Shown here in pieces: positions 32,640 through 44,300 of a stretch of 64,000 nucleotides of DNA (within the stretch, counting starts at the first letter, position 1; each line of letters opens with the position of its first letter). The stretch is from the NCBI GenBank assembly GCA_963922205.1, contig CAWUHX010000100.1, positions 620,001-684,000 of the forward strand, written 5' to 3'. Position numbers and translations under genes: made by a program. Under the pieces are notes generated by a model, which was not told where the DNA came from, made no database searches, and saw nothing but the letters and a program-made list of their open reading frames with translations. This DNA is from Romanomermis culicivorax. Its lineage: Eukaryota > Nematoda > Enoplea > Mermithida > Mermithidae.

Positions 32640-34440
32640 GGCGCCAGGCGCCGAACAAGTTACTCATACCAATTTTTTCATTTTCTCCTTCAAAACTCAG
32701 AAAATTTGGTTTTAAAAGCCTAAAACCGACGCGAATCAAATGAAATAAAAGAAAACCAGCTTTTAGTGGTTTTTCCGATAAAATTGAGCTAATTTATTGA
32801 TTTTAGAGTGAACAACCAAAAATTTATCTGTGCAACCAAAATTTTTCGCCAAGTTGCGCACTGCAACTTGGCCTTTGCAGAAGAAAAGCCCTGTGATCAA
32901 GTTCATACCTTATGTCAGATCAATTTTAAAATTCTATTTTTCATTGTTAGGTTTTTATCAAGGTTTACTGTTTGATTTACTTATGTCAATATTAGGTTGC
33001 TTTATGTCGTCAAAGAAATAAGTAAAGTTTATGCCGTTGAATTATTCTCTTGCTTGGGTCATGTAAACTCACTTAAACATTTATTTACAAGCAGGTCATA
33101 GGTCGAGTGTTTTTGCCAAAAAATGTCGTTTTTTGACGGAATAGGATGCAAGTTAATGAGAAACGTTTAAAAAACACATCAGAAATATTTTTGAGCGATT
33201 TTTATGCAAGGAAACTTTAAAAAATTGATTTTTCCTCATGAGGAAAAAATTTTTGGGGTTTTTCCTCAAATGAGACAAAAAGTTTTGAGCAAAAAAAACA
33301 CTGGTTCGCTTCGCACCAAGCTCCAAGCAGGGTTTTTTTGCACACACAGCAACCAAAGTTCGGGCTCTGCAACCAAATTTTTTCTGCCAAGTTGCATAGT
33401 GCAACTTGGAGCCTGACTACTCTTTTGACCAGGTTAAAGGGTTTTCTGTCCGGAGATGCATTTCTTTGCGTTCTAAAATAAAAAAAAGTGAAAATTTTCC
33501 GGCGCACCGCGCCAGCATTCAATTCATTCAGGCCCGTATTCAGAGGGGGAAGGGGGGAATTCCCCCCCCCCCCGTAAATTTTTTTTAGAAAACAATTTTC
33601 AGCAATGTGCTGGTTGGCCTTCTCAAGTCTCAAACTACTTGAAAAAGCCCAATTTGAGCAAATTTGAGAGATTCAGCTAAAATATACTCGTTCCCAAATT
33701 CCTAGTCGCTTGCCTAGTTTTTGAATTTTAGTTTGCCCAACTAAAAATTCATTAAATTCGCTGGAAAATTAAATCTTCTGTCTGGGAAGTAAAAGCTGGG
33801 AAGTTTATTTTTCCAGCGTTCTAGAATATTGGAATCGAGAAGAATTTTCGGCGCTGCGCGCCGAACAAGTTACTCTAATCTTAGTCATACTTACCTTTTT
33901 ATTTTCTCTCCAAACGCAGAAAATTGGGTTTTAAAAGCCTACCGACGCGAACCGAATGAAATATAAGAAAACTGGCTTTTGATGGTTTTTCCGATAAAAT
34001 TAAGCGAATTCATTGATTTTAGTGTGAGCAAACAAAACTTTATCTGTGCAACCAAAATTTTTCTCCAAGTTGCACATTGCAAGCTGGCCTGTGCGAAAAA
34101 ACCCCGCGCTCTAGATTACCGTTTTTCCCCTCGAACATTCTTTCCACATGAGAAATAAGCCCGCATTTAGAGGGGAAGGGGGGTAATCCGCCCTAAATTT
34201 TTTTACATTTGAAATTTTCAACAATATCATTGTACTTATACAATATAACAATTCACAAATTAAATTATCATATTTACATACTTTTCGTCAAACATAGAAT
34301 TTAGCCACTAATCCAGGCACACGTAAACAAACTGAGAATTAGTCGTCTTTACCGCTAAAATGATTTTCTTTTTATCCAGTAAATTTGGGAAATCCCCCCC
34401 CCTCCATGTTTAAAAATCCTGATTAGGGGTATGATGGGAA
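32640..34440. repeat. Cluster of word-hairpin MITE fragments
   Basis: Contains GTTGCA/TGCAAC palindromes (about 32870, 33390, 34070), a TTCCTCA...TGAGGAA pair (33233-33275) ending AAAAAAAACACTG near 33303, and GC hairpins at about 32639, 33500 and 33850. Two GGGGGAATTCCCCC-type tracts of a CCGTATTTAGAGGGG family lie at about 33540 and 34180. Boundaries of single elements are not resolved. No gene is seen. Confidence 0.6.
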
Positions 34441-36863
34441 CTGGGCATGAAATTTGTTTCCTCATTTTCCAAAACCTTCCACATTTTTAAAAATGTTCAT
34501 AGTGTGGCTACCGATGCTTTTTTATACATTTTAGAAGCATACCTCAAGCATATTGATGTTTTTGGAGTCAGAAACGTGCAGAATTGAGGAAAAAATTGAG
34601 AAAATTCTGCATGGGTTAGTCAAAATGAGCTGATGAATATATTGGTGTTCTACAGGAGCAGAGAAAGCATTTAAACGACAGAGTTCTCGTGAATTTATCC
34701 GCTATCAACATTTCTGTGTTTCCGATTAGAATTATCCAATTTTATTTAATTCTTAGTCCGGCGCGGTGCGCCGGAAGATTTTTGGATTTTCACTTCCTAC
34801 AACGCTGGAAAATGAACCTTCACAACGTTGAGAAATAGATTTAAATCAAACTGATAAAGTGCAATTCGTTTCCCATTCCGGCGCGAAGCGCCCGAAAAAT
34901 TTTCGAGTTTTAATGTTCTGAAACGCTGAAAAATAAATCTCTCTATCCAACAGAAATTCGTGAACAGAAGATTTTAAAATCACAGTCTATAATGATGTCT
35001 TCAATTTCCATCTTTATCAAATGCAAAAGTTCATGTGGCACATGTTTGAAAAATCCCACATCGAGAGAAAAAATTGAGGGAATGATGAAAAATTTCCGGC
35101 GAAATACTGACTGTTAACGATTAGAAAATGAAACAAGCTAACTTGATTAATAGAAATTGTTGAGCATTAATTGGTAAGTCGAAGTAGATAGGCTAACGGC
35201 TGTGCCTGATTGAAAATAGTGATTATTATTATACCCATGTGCGCCGGAAAATTTTGACATTTTGACCTTTTAAAGTCCTCCAAAACGTATTTTTTCGGTT
35301 TGGAATTACCCAAAATTTTTTCCACAATGTGAACCATACCCAAAATTTTTTTCCTCATTTCCAAATTTTTTCCTCAAAAGACCCCATTGGAGGAAAAAAT
35401 GGTCATCTCAAATGGGGTGTTTTGAGAATAAATTGGAAATGGGGAAAAAAATTTTGGGTACGGTTTTCATTGTGGAAAAAATTTTTGAGGAATTCATAAC
35501 CGAAAAGATGCGTTTTGGTGGAACTTAAAAAGTCAAAATCTCCAAATTTTCCGGCGCCTTGCGCCGGTCATTGGTAAATAATAATCACTATTTTCTATCA
35601 GGCGCATCCACTCCACTTACTAATTTATGCTCAACCATACATGTAACAGAGCCCTGAGGTCAGGGGGGGTTGGAGCACTTTTTCGGGGCCGGGGGTCAGT
35701 AATTCCCAAAATTTTGGGGGGAGGGGTCTCTGAAGGAATAAATTCGATTTTTTCACGAAAAAAGTTCGAAAAATGGTTCAAAAAATAGTAATTTTTGTCT
35801 AAAAAATGGTAATAAAATGTATTTATGGCGCGAAGGGCCGAGAAAATTGATGTTTTTGACCATTTTTTGTTCAAAAATTGACATTTTTCATCAAAAAATT
35901 AACATTTTTCAGTAATTTCCGACCAAAAGTATCGGGGTCCCTAGGGCTACCATATAGCTAGCCATAGGACTGGAAAATCCTGGGGGCGGTCGCCCAATGG
36001 CTATCCATATGGTCGACAATTTCTGGGAGTTCCCATAGCACTTCCCCCCCCCCAATTACATGTATGTGCTCAACAGTTTCTATCAATCAAATTAGCTCGT
36101 CGCATTTTCTAATCGTAAACAGTGTGTCGCCAAAAATTGAGATTTTTCATCAATTCTCTCAATTTTTTCTCTCGAAGCTTGGAATTTTTCAAACTTTCGC
36201 AACATGAATTCTTGTGTTTATTGAAGATGGAAATTGAAGACATCATTCTAGACTGTTATTTTAGAACCTCTGTTCACGAATATCTGTTGGAGAGATTTAT
36301 TTTCCAGCGTTTTAGAATATAAAAATTCGAAAATTTTTCTGGCGCTTCGCGCCGGAATGGGCAACAAATTACACTTCATCTGTTCGATTTTAATTTATTT
36401 TCCAACGTTGTAATGGTTGATTTTCCAGCGTTTTAGAAGTTGAAAAGCCGAAAAATTTTTCGTCGGCGCCGGACTAAGACTGTGAACGTCGGCGCCGGAC
36501 TAAGACTGCGAACTAAACCAAGAACTAAATAAAATTTCGGAACCACAGAAATGTTAATAGCGGATAAATTCGTGAGAATTCTATCGTTAATATGCTTTAT
36601 CCGCTCCTGTAGAACACCAATATATTCTTCATCAGCTCATTTCGACTAAAATAATCAGAATTTTCTAAATTTTTTCCTCATTTTTGCAGGTTTCTGACTC
36701 CAAAAACAACAAAATGCATGGGTATGCTCCTACAATGCATAAAAAAGCATCCGTAGGCACGTTATAAACGTTTTTAAAAATAAGAAAAATTTTTGGAAAA
36801 TGAGGAAAAAAATTTTGGGTCCGGTTCTCACGTAGAAAAATCTTCAAGGAAAAAACGGTGCTC
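34430..36863. mobile_element. Large imperfect palindrome, TTCCTCAT-word family
   Basis: Left arm from about 34430 and right arm to about 36863 are inverted copies of each other, with the centre near 35390. Matching pieces include GATGAATATATTGGTGTTCT at about 34633, inverted at about 36613, and AATTTTTTCCTCA words at both tips. GC hairpins sit at 34758-34774, 35551-35567 and 36339-36355. The right arm is interrupted by the MITE 35636-36066. The right tip reads AAAAAACGGTG, a variant of the CACTG end. No coding frame is seen, so it looks like a foldback element of the same superfamily as 28447-29480. Confidence 0.7.
35636..36066. mobile_element. MITE with CATACATGTAA ends, 8-bp TSD
   Basis: 431 bp. 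Ends CATACATGTAA and TTACATGTATG are flanked by TGCTCAAC at 35628-35635 and 36067-36074. It splits the right arm of the palindrome 34430-36863. The interior is G-rich near the left end (GGTCAGGGGGGG) and has no coding potential. It is similar in ends to the CATACCTGTAA family. Confidence 0.85.
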
Positions 36864-37076
36864 AGGATGATGGGGTCCGTCCGTGTTTTTTTCAGGTGAT
36901 AGTTCAATAGTTCGTATTCCGGAACGGATAGCTGTAAAAATACTTCACGTCGAAAATGTGTGATAGATTTCAGTAAGAAATTTTTGGTAGGAAAATTTCA
37001 GTAAGAAAAATCGGAAATCGTGTGATAGATTTCAGTAAGACTGATTCACTTCACGCCAAATGAGAAAACCCCGTAA

Positions 37077-37384
37077 AGGCCCTGCTATACTTCGAGATGC
37101 ATAGCAGCTCATAGCCGGCGCCGGTTTCAAGCTGCTTTACTTCGTCTTTTTGATAACGGCCGGCGCCAGTTGTCAATTTCGATTCAATCGGAATTTCTGA
37201 ACCATCACTAACCGCCGCTTATATTATAACATATGAAATATGGTGCGAAAAATGCATCTTGGTGTTTTATCATTTTTTCCTAGGTTTGTAGTAGCTATCT
37301 CACGGCCGGCACCAGATAAAGTATAGCGGCAAAAATTTAGGACTGGTGACGGCTGGCGCCGGCCGTCGAAGTATAGCAGGGCCT
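37077..37384. mobile_element. PIF/Harbinger-type MITE, TSD TAA
   Basis: 308 bp with perfect inverted ends AGGCCCTGCTATACTTCGA and TAA on both sides (37074-37076, 37385-37387). A 3-bp TWA duplication is the PIF/Harbinger rule. Internal GGCCGGCGCC-type palindromes are frequent. Non-coding. Confidence 0.85.
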
Positions 37385-38095
37385 TAACTATCATAGCGGT
37401 ATTTGAAATTTTTGGCTATAGTAAACTATGATACCAAAATGATAAAACGCGATTGATATTCAAATATTCCAATGCTATGTTGTATACAATTGATAATTAT
37501 GCAAGATTTTTTATAGTACACTGAAATGGGTTGCTTATTTGCTGAGATATATGTAATTAAAGGAAATATTTTTTATTTCGCAATTACTGTAGCAATGGTT
37601 CAACGAATTTCAATTTCTCTGCTGATGAATTTACATGAAATATGAGCCCCCAATCTGAATTCTCGCAGCATTTCATTTTGGTTTGAATCGTAAACCGTTT
37701 TCTCAATTATGTTGTGGAGCCCCGATCGACTTCAGTAAGCTGGTCAGCTTTTCAAAGTGATTCGCAAGAATGCATCGTTTCGGAGCTCAAAGTTGTTCAA
37801 AGTTGTCCAAAGGTTCACAACATCAAAGATTTCACTCGCAGCAAGTTTGTGATAAAGTCAGTTGTTGTTTCGTTTGTCTTAGTGAGCAGTCGGTTTTGTG
37901 AGATGCTCTGAGCATCGCTAGTAAATTGAAAACCCAGCATGTGTTCTAAGTTGAGTTAAACTATTTGGAAAATAGTTTGAGTATTCAGGTGAAACTTCTA
38001 GCGATTAAGATAGCACGGCCCGAGTTTCGGCATCTGAAAACCTTTGACAACCTGAGCGAAGATCCCTGGATAAATTGACACAGCGCTCTCTACAA
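37385..38095. other. Probable 5' LTR upstream part, otherwise unassigned
   Basis: AT-rich, then moderately GC. The final part leads into the direct repeat at 38096 and may belong to the same LTR. No gene is supported. Confidence 0.35.
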
Positions 38096-39597
38096 GCCTG
38101 TCAATCTCCTGCGTGCAATTATCGTTGCGTTGATTTCATCAAACACTCTGAGTGTTCCATTTCTAGCATTCCGCACGCTCTTCTACGTTCCGTACGTCTC
38201 TTCTAAAACGCGCGATAAATCATCAAGCTACACAGCTTAACTTTCGTCATCTATTTATTTTTCATGCACAATATAATTTGGTGACCGTACCAGCTCATTT
38301 AAAGATTGAGGAAACGCCGAAATTTGCAAAAATCCGAAAAATGGAGGAAAACCGCACGCGTCGCTCTACAGCGCTAGGTTATGAAAAAGGTTTCTATAAG
38401 AAACTAGCGAATCCTGATGATCGAGAAATCGAAAATTTGGACTGCGAAAACGCGAATCTACTGCTTCTCTACGAAGCAGATAAGCATGATTTCAATCTAC
38501 CACAAACGTCGGCTCCACAAAAAACCTGAAAAACTTCACAATCTCTATCTCCGAAAATCGTCAAAAATCAAAAATTCAACTTTCTATAACCGAAACCGAA
38601 AGAAACTGATCCTCGAAAAATCTTCGATAATGACGCGTACATCGACGTAATGCAAAAATGTGATGCCAAAATGATAAATTTTCATGGCGACGCTACGAAC
38701 GCGTTAAGCAAAATGGTTACAATAGCGACTCAGCATCGAAAAATACTCGAAGACTAAAAAACGGAAATCGAAGCAATGAGAGCTCAGAAAGAAAAGCTGT
38801 CAAAACCGAACGTCCCTGAAATCGAAAATATCGTGAGACCTATGAGCTCTTACGCTCAGTCTCTGAAATCAAATAAACCGAAAAACGCCACCAGCGATCG
38901 AAAAAGTCAACTTAGTTTTCGTGGTATAATCGATGACGATGATGATCTAATCATCCCAACACAAACATTTGACCGCTCTAACGCGCTAAATGCGCTAAAC
39001 TCTCAGATAAATTTTCCGTCTATCCCACCTTCTCAGGTGCATAGATCTTTCGCCGATTACAAAACGAGAATTAAGACTATCTGTAAAAAGATAGCGCCGC
39101 AAAAACTAGATAATTCGACCTGAAATCAACAAGTGTTGAAATTCTTCATTGCGCTCGAAAACGAGTTTGGCCTCGATGCGTCCGAGTATGTGAAACTTTG
39201 TACATTGTGTCGCTTGACCTGCGATGGTGCTCTGAACACCATACAAGATGTCCGATCCGATGATGAAGGGAAACAAATTCTGATGTTTATGAATGCACCT
39301 AATTGCGATCAAGATACACTCCAATGTGAGCTCCAGTCCATCGCTCTGTTTGAAACCGAAGATCCATCAGCTTTCTTGTACAGAATCAGTACCTACGTAC
39401 ATCCACTGTATTCTACGAGCCCGTCAATCTCCTGGCATACGATTATCGTTGCGTTGATTTGGTCAAACACTCCGAGTGTTCCATTTCTAGCGTTCCGCAC
39501 GCTCTTCTACGTTCCGTACGTCTCTTCTAAAATGCGCGATAAATCGTCAAGCTACACAGCTTAACTTTCGTCGTCTATTCTTATTTTTCATGCACAA
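38096..39597 (+). mobile_element. Deleted LTR element with gag relic between direct repeats
   Basis: A segment of about 176 bp (TCAATCTCCT ... CTACACAGCTTAACTTTCGT ... TTTCATGCACA) lies at 38096-38271 and again at 39419-39597, about 90% alike by eye. Just after the first copy comes TGGTGACCG (38279), a plausible primer-binding site. A gag-like frame fills the space between. The second repeat starts inside that frame, so gag's end, pol and the front of the 3' LTR are deleted. A solo or recombined non-autonomous derivative fits this. Confidence 0.65.
38278..39418 (+). pseudogene. gag-like relic related to the one at 1-4 kb
   Basis: A single frame with in-frame stops (for example 38527-38529, 39121-39123). 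It encodes a charged, coiled-coil-like N-terminus (KIRKMEENRTRRS), a middle part with an Asp run (GIIDDDDDLIIPTQTF) and the block LKFFIALENEFGLDASEYVK, RLTCDGALNTIQD, ILMFMNAPNCDQD. This block aligns with the minus-strand relic near 2.2-2.66 kb. Translation past 39419 runs into LTR sequence and is not Gag. The gene is inactive. Confidence 0.6.
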
Positions 39598-40371
39598 CAA
39601 TTATTTTTCCTTATATCATGGACATTGTGCGCTGATTTTAGCTTTAATCATGTTCATTTCGAATAAACATGCCTTTTGGCACAAAAAAATTAGAATAGCA
39701 CAAACACGAAAAATTTTGAGCATTTGTGCCAATTGGCACAAACTTTTTGGCTGATGATTTTTGGCTTGATTTTCTTGATTTTTAGGCACTCTAGAAGCTG
39801 AAAACGCAAAAATTTTTCGGCGCAGAGTTACTTACCCTTCTTTGGCGCAAACACGTGCGAATTCACTTCGGATAGTATGTATATTTGTATCATCCCAACA
39901 AACTTATATAGTTTCTTAGTGACCAGTGTGATTGGGAACCGAAATTCGTATTTTTGGTGTTTAATACAAATAGAAAAATTGAAAATTGTCACAATTTTTT
40001 TGATCAAACGGTTTTCAAAAAAACGTGGTTATATAATAGGGTAGATACGATTAGGCCTGTAGGCAGGGGGTTGGGGGTCCTGACCCGCCGAACTTTTTCA
40101 TTCGGAAAAAGTTCCTAGCTACAGGCCTGGCTGCGATTTTTACATGAATAAGTTCGGTAAAGGAATCTAGCTTTAATTATGTTTCGGCAGAAATTTCGAA
40201 TATGGTATCACTACCACGTCATTTTTCCGAAACACCTCTTTTTATGGCCTTTCAGATCAAAAACTTGGAAAAAATTTTTGAAAAAATGGTCGGAATTAAG
40301 CAGTAGTTCCAAAAAAACTTGGAAAAGAAATTTTCGAAAAATTTTCAAATTTTGACAAGTTTTTGCAATGC
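39598..40371. repeat. GTGCCA-word MITE fragment and spacer
   Basis: Carries GTGCCAATTGGCAC at 39726-39739 and the internal tail shared with 59390-59540 and 62.9-63.2 kb (for example ATTTTTGGTGTTTAATACAA). The small MITE 40053-40128 lies inside. No gene is seen. Confidence 0.5.
40053..40128. mobile_element. 76-bp hairpin MITE, AGGCCTGTAG ends
   Basis: Inverted ends AGGCCTGTAG and CTACAGGCCT with GGGGTC/GACCC and AAAGTTC-type pairing inside. No target duplication is apparent. Confidence 0.5.
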
Positions 40372-40597
40372 TTCCCTTCCCAATTATGGTCCAAACTGGC
40401 ATTTTCGGACTCCTCAAGATGCCAGCTATCCAGATCAGTTCGAAAATCCAGGGGCTCTTGGCATTCAGGAACTTATTTGCATAAAATCTGCACACATGTC
40501 ACATACTCCTGGTCACTACAGATAAATCCTACCCACTTCAAGAATCGAACCTGGTCCACCAGCCTATGGACTTAATGCGTTTACCACTACACAATAT
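40372..40597 (-). mobile_element. tRNA-derived SINE, copy 2
   Basis: Reverse complement of the SINE at 32281-32498. It has the same B box GGTTCGATTCT and the same tail (CCTGGATTTTCGAACTGATC, GGACCATAATT). It has a small insertion of about 7 bases between the A and B boxes. Two diverged copies confirm a dispersed family. Confidence 0.75.
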
Positions 40598-41360
40598 TCT
40601 TTTAATATTCCTTTAAGACCTTTGATACTATTTTAACTAACAACTTCATTTGGAAGAGCCTCAACAGCGCTGCGCTACCAGAAAAAATTTGTTTGGGGGC
40701 CCATCTCAGCTAATACCATATTCGACATTTTAGCCTATGTTTCTGTCAAACTTTTGGCATAAAACGTTTTTGAAGTTTCCAGTATGTTTCTGAGAAATAA
40801 CTTTTTGTGCCATTGGCTAAATTTCTTTTAGCCTTTTGTGCCAATTGGCACAAATGTCCGTGTTCAAAAAAACACTGCTTCAGGGTCTTATTGCACCCAA
40901 CAGCAACCAGATTTGGGGCTCTGCAACCAAATTTTTCTGATACGTTGCACAGTGCGAACAACACAAAAAAAATATTGAAAATTAGTTATGCAAATTTATG
41001 TGACAAAAATCTTTGGAAAAAGATTTCGATTTTTTCTCATCTATAACAGTACTTCCATTCTTCTTTTGTAAAATGTTTTTTTTTTCACTTTTTGCAACTC
41101 CAAAAAATAATTGTCAAAAGGTTTCTTTAAATTATTGTATGATTGATTATTCTATCCCGTCTATGTGTCTATATTGCTGATCTCTACATCAGTCCTCGTT
41201 TCTCTCTGACATAAAAATTAGTGATGATTTCGATTCTATTGACTTCAGAGAAGGTGAATTTTAATCATTGGTTTGGAAGCGGAATACCCAATTCTTTTCA
41301 TCTGTATTTTTTCCTAAACTAATCTAATCAGAATCATACTAATGCTTATTTATAGATATA
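40598..41360. other. Upstream region of the FBXW5-like gene with MITE debris
   Basis: Includes GTGCCAATTGGCAC (40839-40852), an end CAAAAAAACACTG (about 40882) and GTTGCA words near 40920-40950. A TTTATAG six bases before the ATG at 41361 looks like a splice acceptor. It could join a leader exon or, as is common in nematodes, a trans-spliced leader. Confidence 0.45.
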
Positions 41361-44300
41361 ATGTGCGATAAGATACCGGATTCAATTTTACTGCAAATCT
41401 TCCGCTTTTTGGAAAATTTTGTCGATTTAATGTCATCATCGCGAGTTTCCGCTCAATGGCATCGCGTTTCCATGGATGAATTTTTGTGGAAAAGGTGAAA
41501 ATTCTATTGTGTCTCTTAAAAAACTCATGTGACCTTGCCGTTTTTTTAGGCAATGATTTGTATAACAATTTTTGAATCGCTGAATGAACTCGTAGTAATA
41601 CTGTTACAAATTTTATGCGTTTTTTATAGACTTTTCATCAACGACTTTCGGCCGAATTTTTCGCCATCGAACTTGAATTTTTCGTGGCTAGAAGAATATA
41701 AACGCACAAAATACGAGGCTCCTGTGAAACCAGCTGAATCTCTGAATAATGGTCACTCGGACGAAGTGCTTCACGTCAGTTTTTCGCGCGGCGGGTCTAT
41801 TTTTGCCTCTTGTTCCAAGGATGGCTACATCAAAGTGAGAGAGAAGCTCTCTGTCGTAGGAAATATGTGCACACACAATCATTTGATAATAGGACGAGTA
41901 GTATAGGGTTGTGTGTTTATTCATTTGAAGCCGTGATCCAATCTGATTCAATAACTTTTTATTCTTACAAAGATTCCAGCTTGTTAATGAATTTTGCTCC
42001 ACGAGTTTCGTAATCAAAATAATTTTATTCGAAGTCGCAGCGTTTTAATCACTACAATTGTCGCATTCGTTGAATTTAGATCTGGATTAGCGAGTATCCA
42101 TGCAAATTAAAGTGTGAAAGAAATCTTAAAGATCAATTTGGCTGGATTTACCCCCAAAATTCTCAGTTCACCGATGCCGACGATTTATTATTGGTTTCGG
42201 GCGTAAAACCGAATTTTTCATCACTCGATCCTGCTAGCGGTGACATTGCAATTTTCAGGTTAGAAGCGAGTGAGCAAGAAGAGAATCGTTTTACTCTTTT
42301 TCGTCATAACGCTGTATTTTTCAGACGATTTAAGTTTCTGCTGCCGAATACCCATACGACCATATGATTTTTTCGGCTGCTGGTACGATAACGCGTGGTT
42401 TTTAAGCGGTGAATATGAATATATAGCCGAGGCGACGTCGGCGACGACGATTTTTTTATGTAAATCATCGCAGGAAGTGGAAAGTGAAAAGAAAAGGATT
42501 ACCGCACGACTGCATAAGTGAGTTATCCTCTCTCGAGATGATTATATTTTTGAGCACAAATCTTCATAACTCTGTTTAAAGTTAAATAATATTAGAATTA
42601 GCTTTTTCAAAGGAAACTACATTGAATCGAAAAAATTCCGTTTCACACCTACATACCTATTCTAATGTATTTGATCGTAAATCTTTTGATATCTTTTCTG
42701 AGATTTATAGGATGACTTCAAATATCAGAAACAACAACGTGCTTGTTAAATGGTTACATTTATAGATTTCTGAACTTGAATGCTTCATCTGTGCGTATGG
42801 TAGCAGTTGGTACGTACGTTTCTGATTGGCTCCGAAATACAACAGCTTTGATAAACGTCGCCACCGCTGATGCAAAAGAACAAAAAAAAGGTGAAAAAAT
42901 TGGAGCGTTTGATATCCAACATGTAAAATTATATATCAATTGAATTTTGATAATACTTGAATGCCGAGATCGCCTCAGGGTCAGAATAAAATTAGTGCGA
43001 TAATTTAAAAGGAATTTTCACAAGCATAATATTTTGAATTGGAGTTGATTATAAAAACTAAGAATAACAATCCCGAATCAAAACATTTATTTTCGCAAAA
43101 AATAATGATTTTATGACGATCTTGCCCACTTTGTCTTTGCACTTTTCTAATACTCAGTTGAATACCCTTTGCAGGTGATTTTTTATGCTGCATTTCGGGG
43201 ATGGGCGAATGTTCGACGTATCCTCCAGATAAGTTGCTCGTATTTACATGTGGTTCAAAAACTTACACGCCTCATCAGATTGGATTTAAAATCATACTCG
43301 GCTCTTTAGTGGCGTCAAAGTTAGACGAAGAAGTTATGTCGGATAAGCGTTTAGAATTGGTGAAAAACAGATTAAAAGTGATGAGGTAAGCTGTAAGATT
43401 ATTCGTACACGACTAAATCCTATAAAGGATAGCATGATTAACGGCGATCCTACCAAAGTGTAGGTGAAAAATTGCACATTGTCAGAATTTTGTCCTAACC
43501 CTTTACAACATGTTGGATTTTATTCTCTCTTCAGGGAGAATGACCAGTCGCTAGATGATTTACTAGAACAGCAATCCAATTTAACTCCACTGCAACAATT
43601 TTTCCAAAATATTGAACATCAAGCCGACAATTTAGACGAACAAAACGATGAACTGAATGCAGTAGCGCCCGATCAACTGAATGAAGATATATTGAGGGCG
43701 TTTTTTAACTTCCCAGATCATGTCATGGAGTTTAATGGACATATTACCGGTTTACGCCTCGGTCCCAAACATCGGGAATTATACGTTAACGTCAGGTCGT
43801 GGCCGTCCAGAGTAAAAATTTTGGCTTTGCAAACGTTGTTAGGATGCGTGTTTCATGTTCGACCGGGATCAAGTTTTCTCTGGATGGGCCTTGTTTAGTA
43901 GCCTCCTGTCTCAAGCACGGATTCTGAAGCTTACAAAGGCTCACTTGTATAATCTTTTTTCAGAGTAGTGAAAATTAGCATAGCACCACTTTAATTTGAA
44001 TAATGATTGTATTAATTTCAACGCTAATTTCTGTAAAGTATGTTTTTCATATTTGCGTCCATGAAAAATATTTATTGCCATATTTTCCAGATCACAGATA
44101 TCAGCGATCCCTGGCGACCGCCTCAAATATCGGAAGATATCGAAATACGTGTTGTCGAACTGGAAACGCTAACATTGCGGCATATTGTGTCATATACGGG
44201 TCACAAAGGCTATACGATCAACAGCGACTGTTTTTTCATATTTTTAGACGTCTCCGAAAACTACGTTGCCAGGTGAAAAGACCTGGAATAAAACCCCGTT

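Noticed and set aside
39419..39564. C-terminus of the gag-like ORF
   Set aside because: This part is a copy of LTR sequence at 38096-38260, read through by chance.
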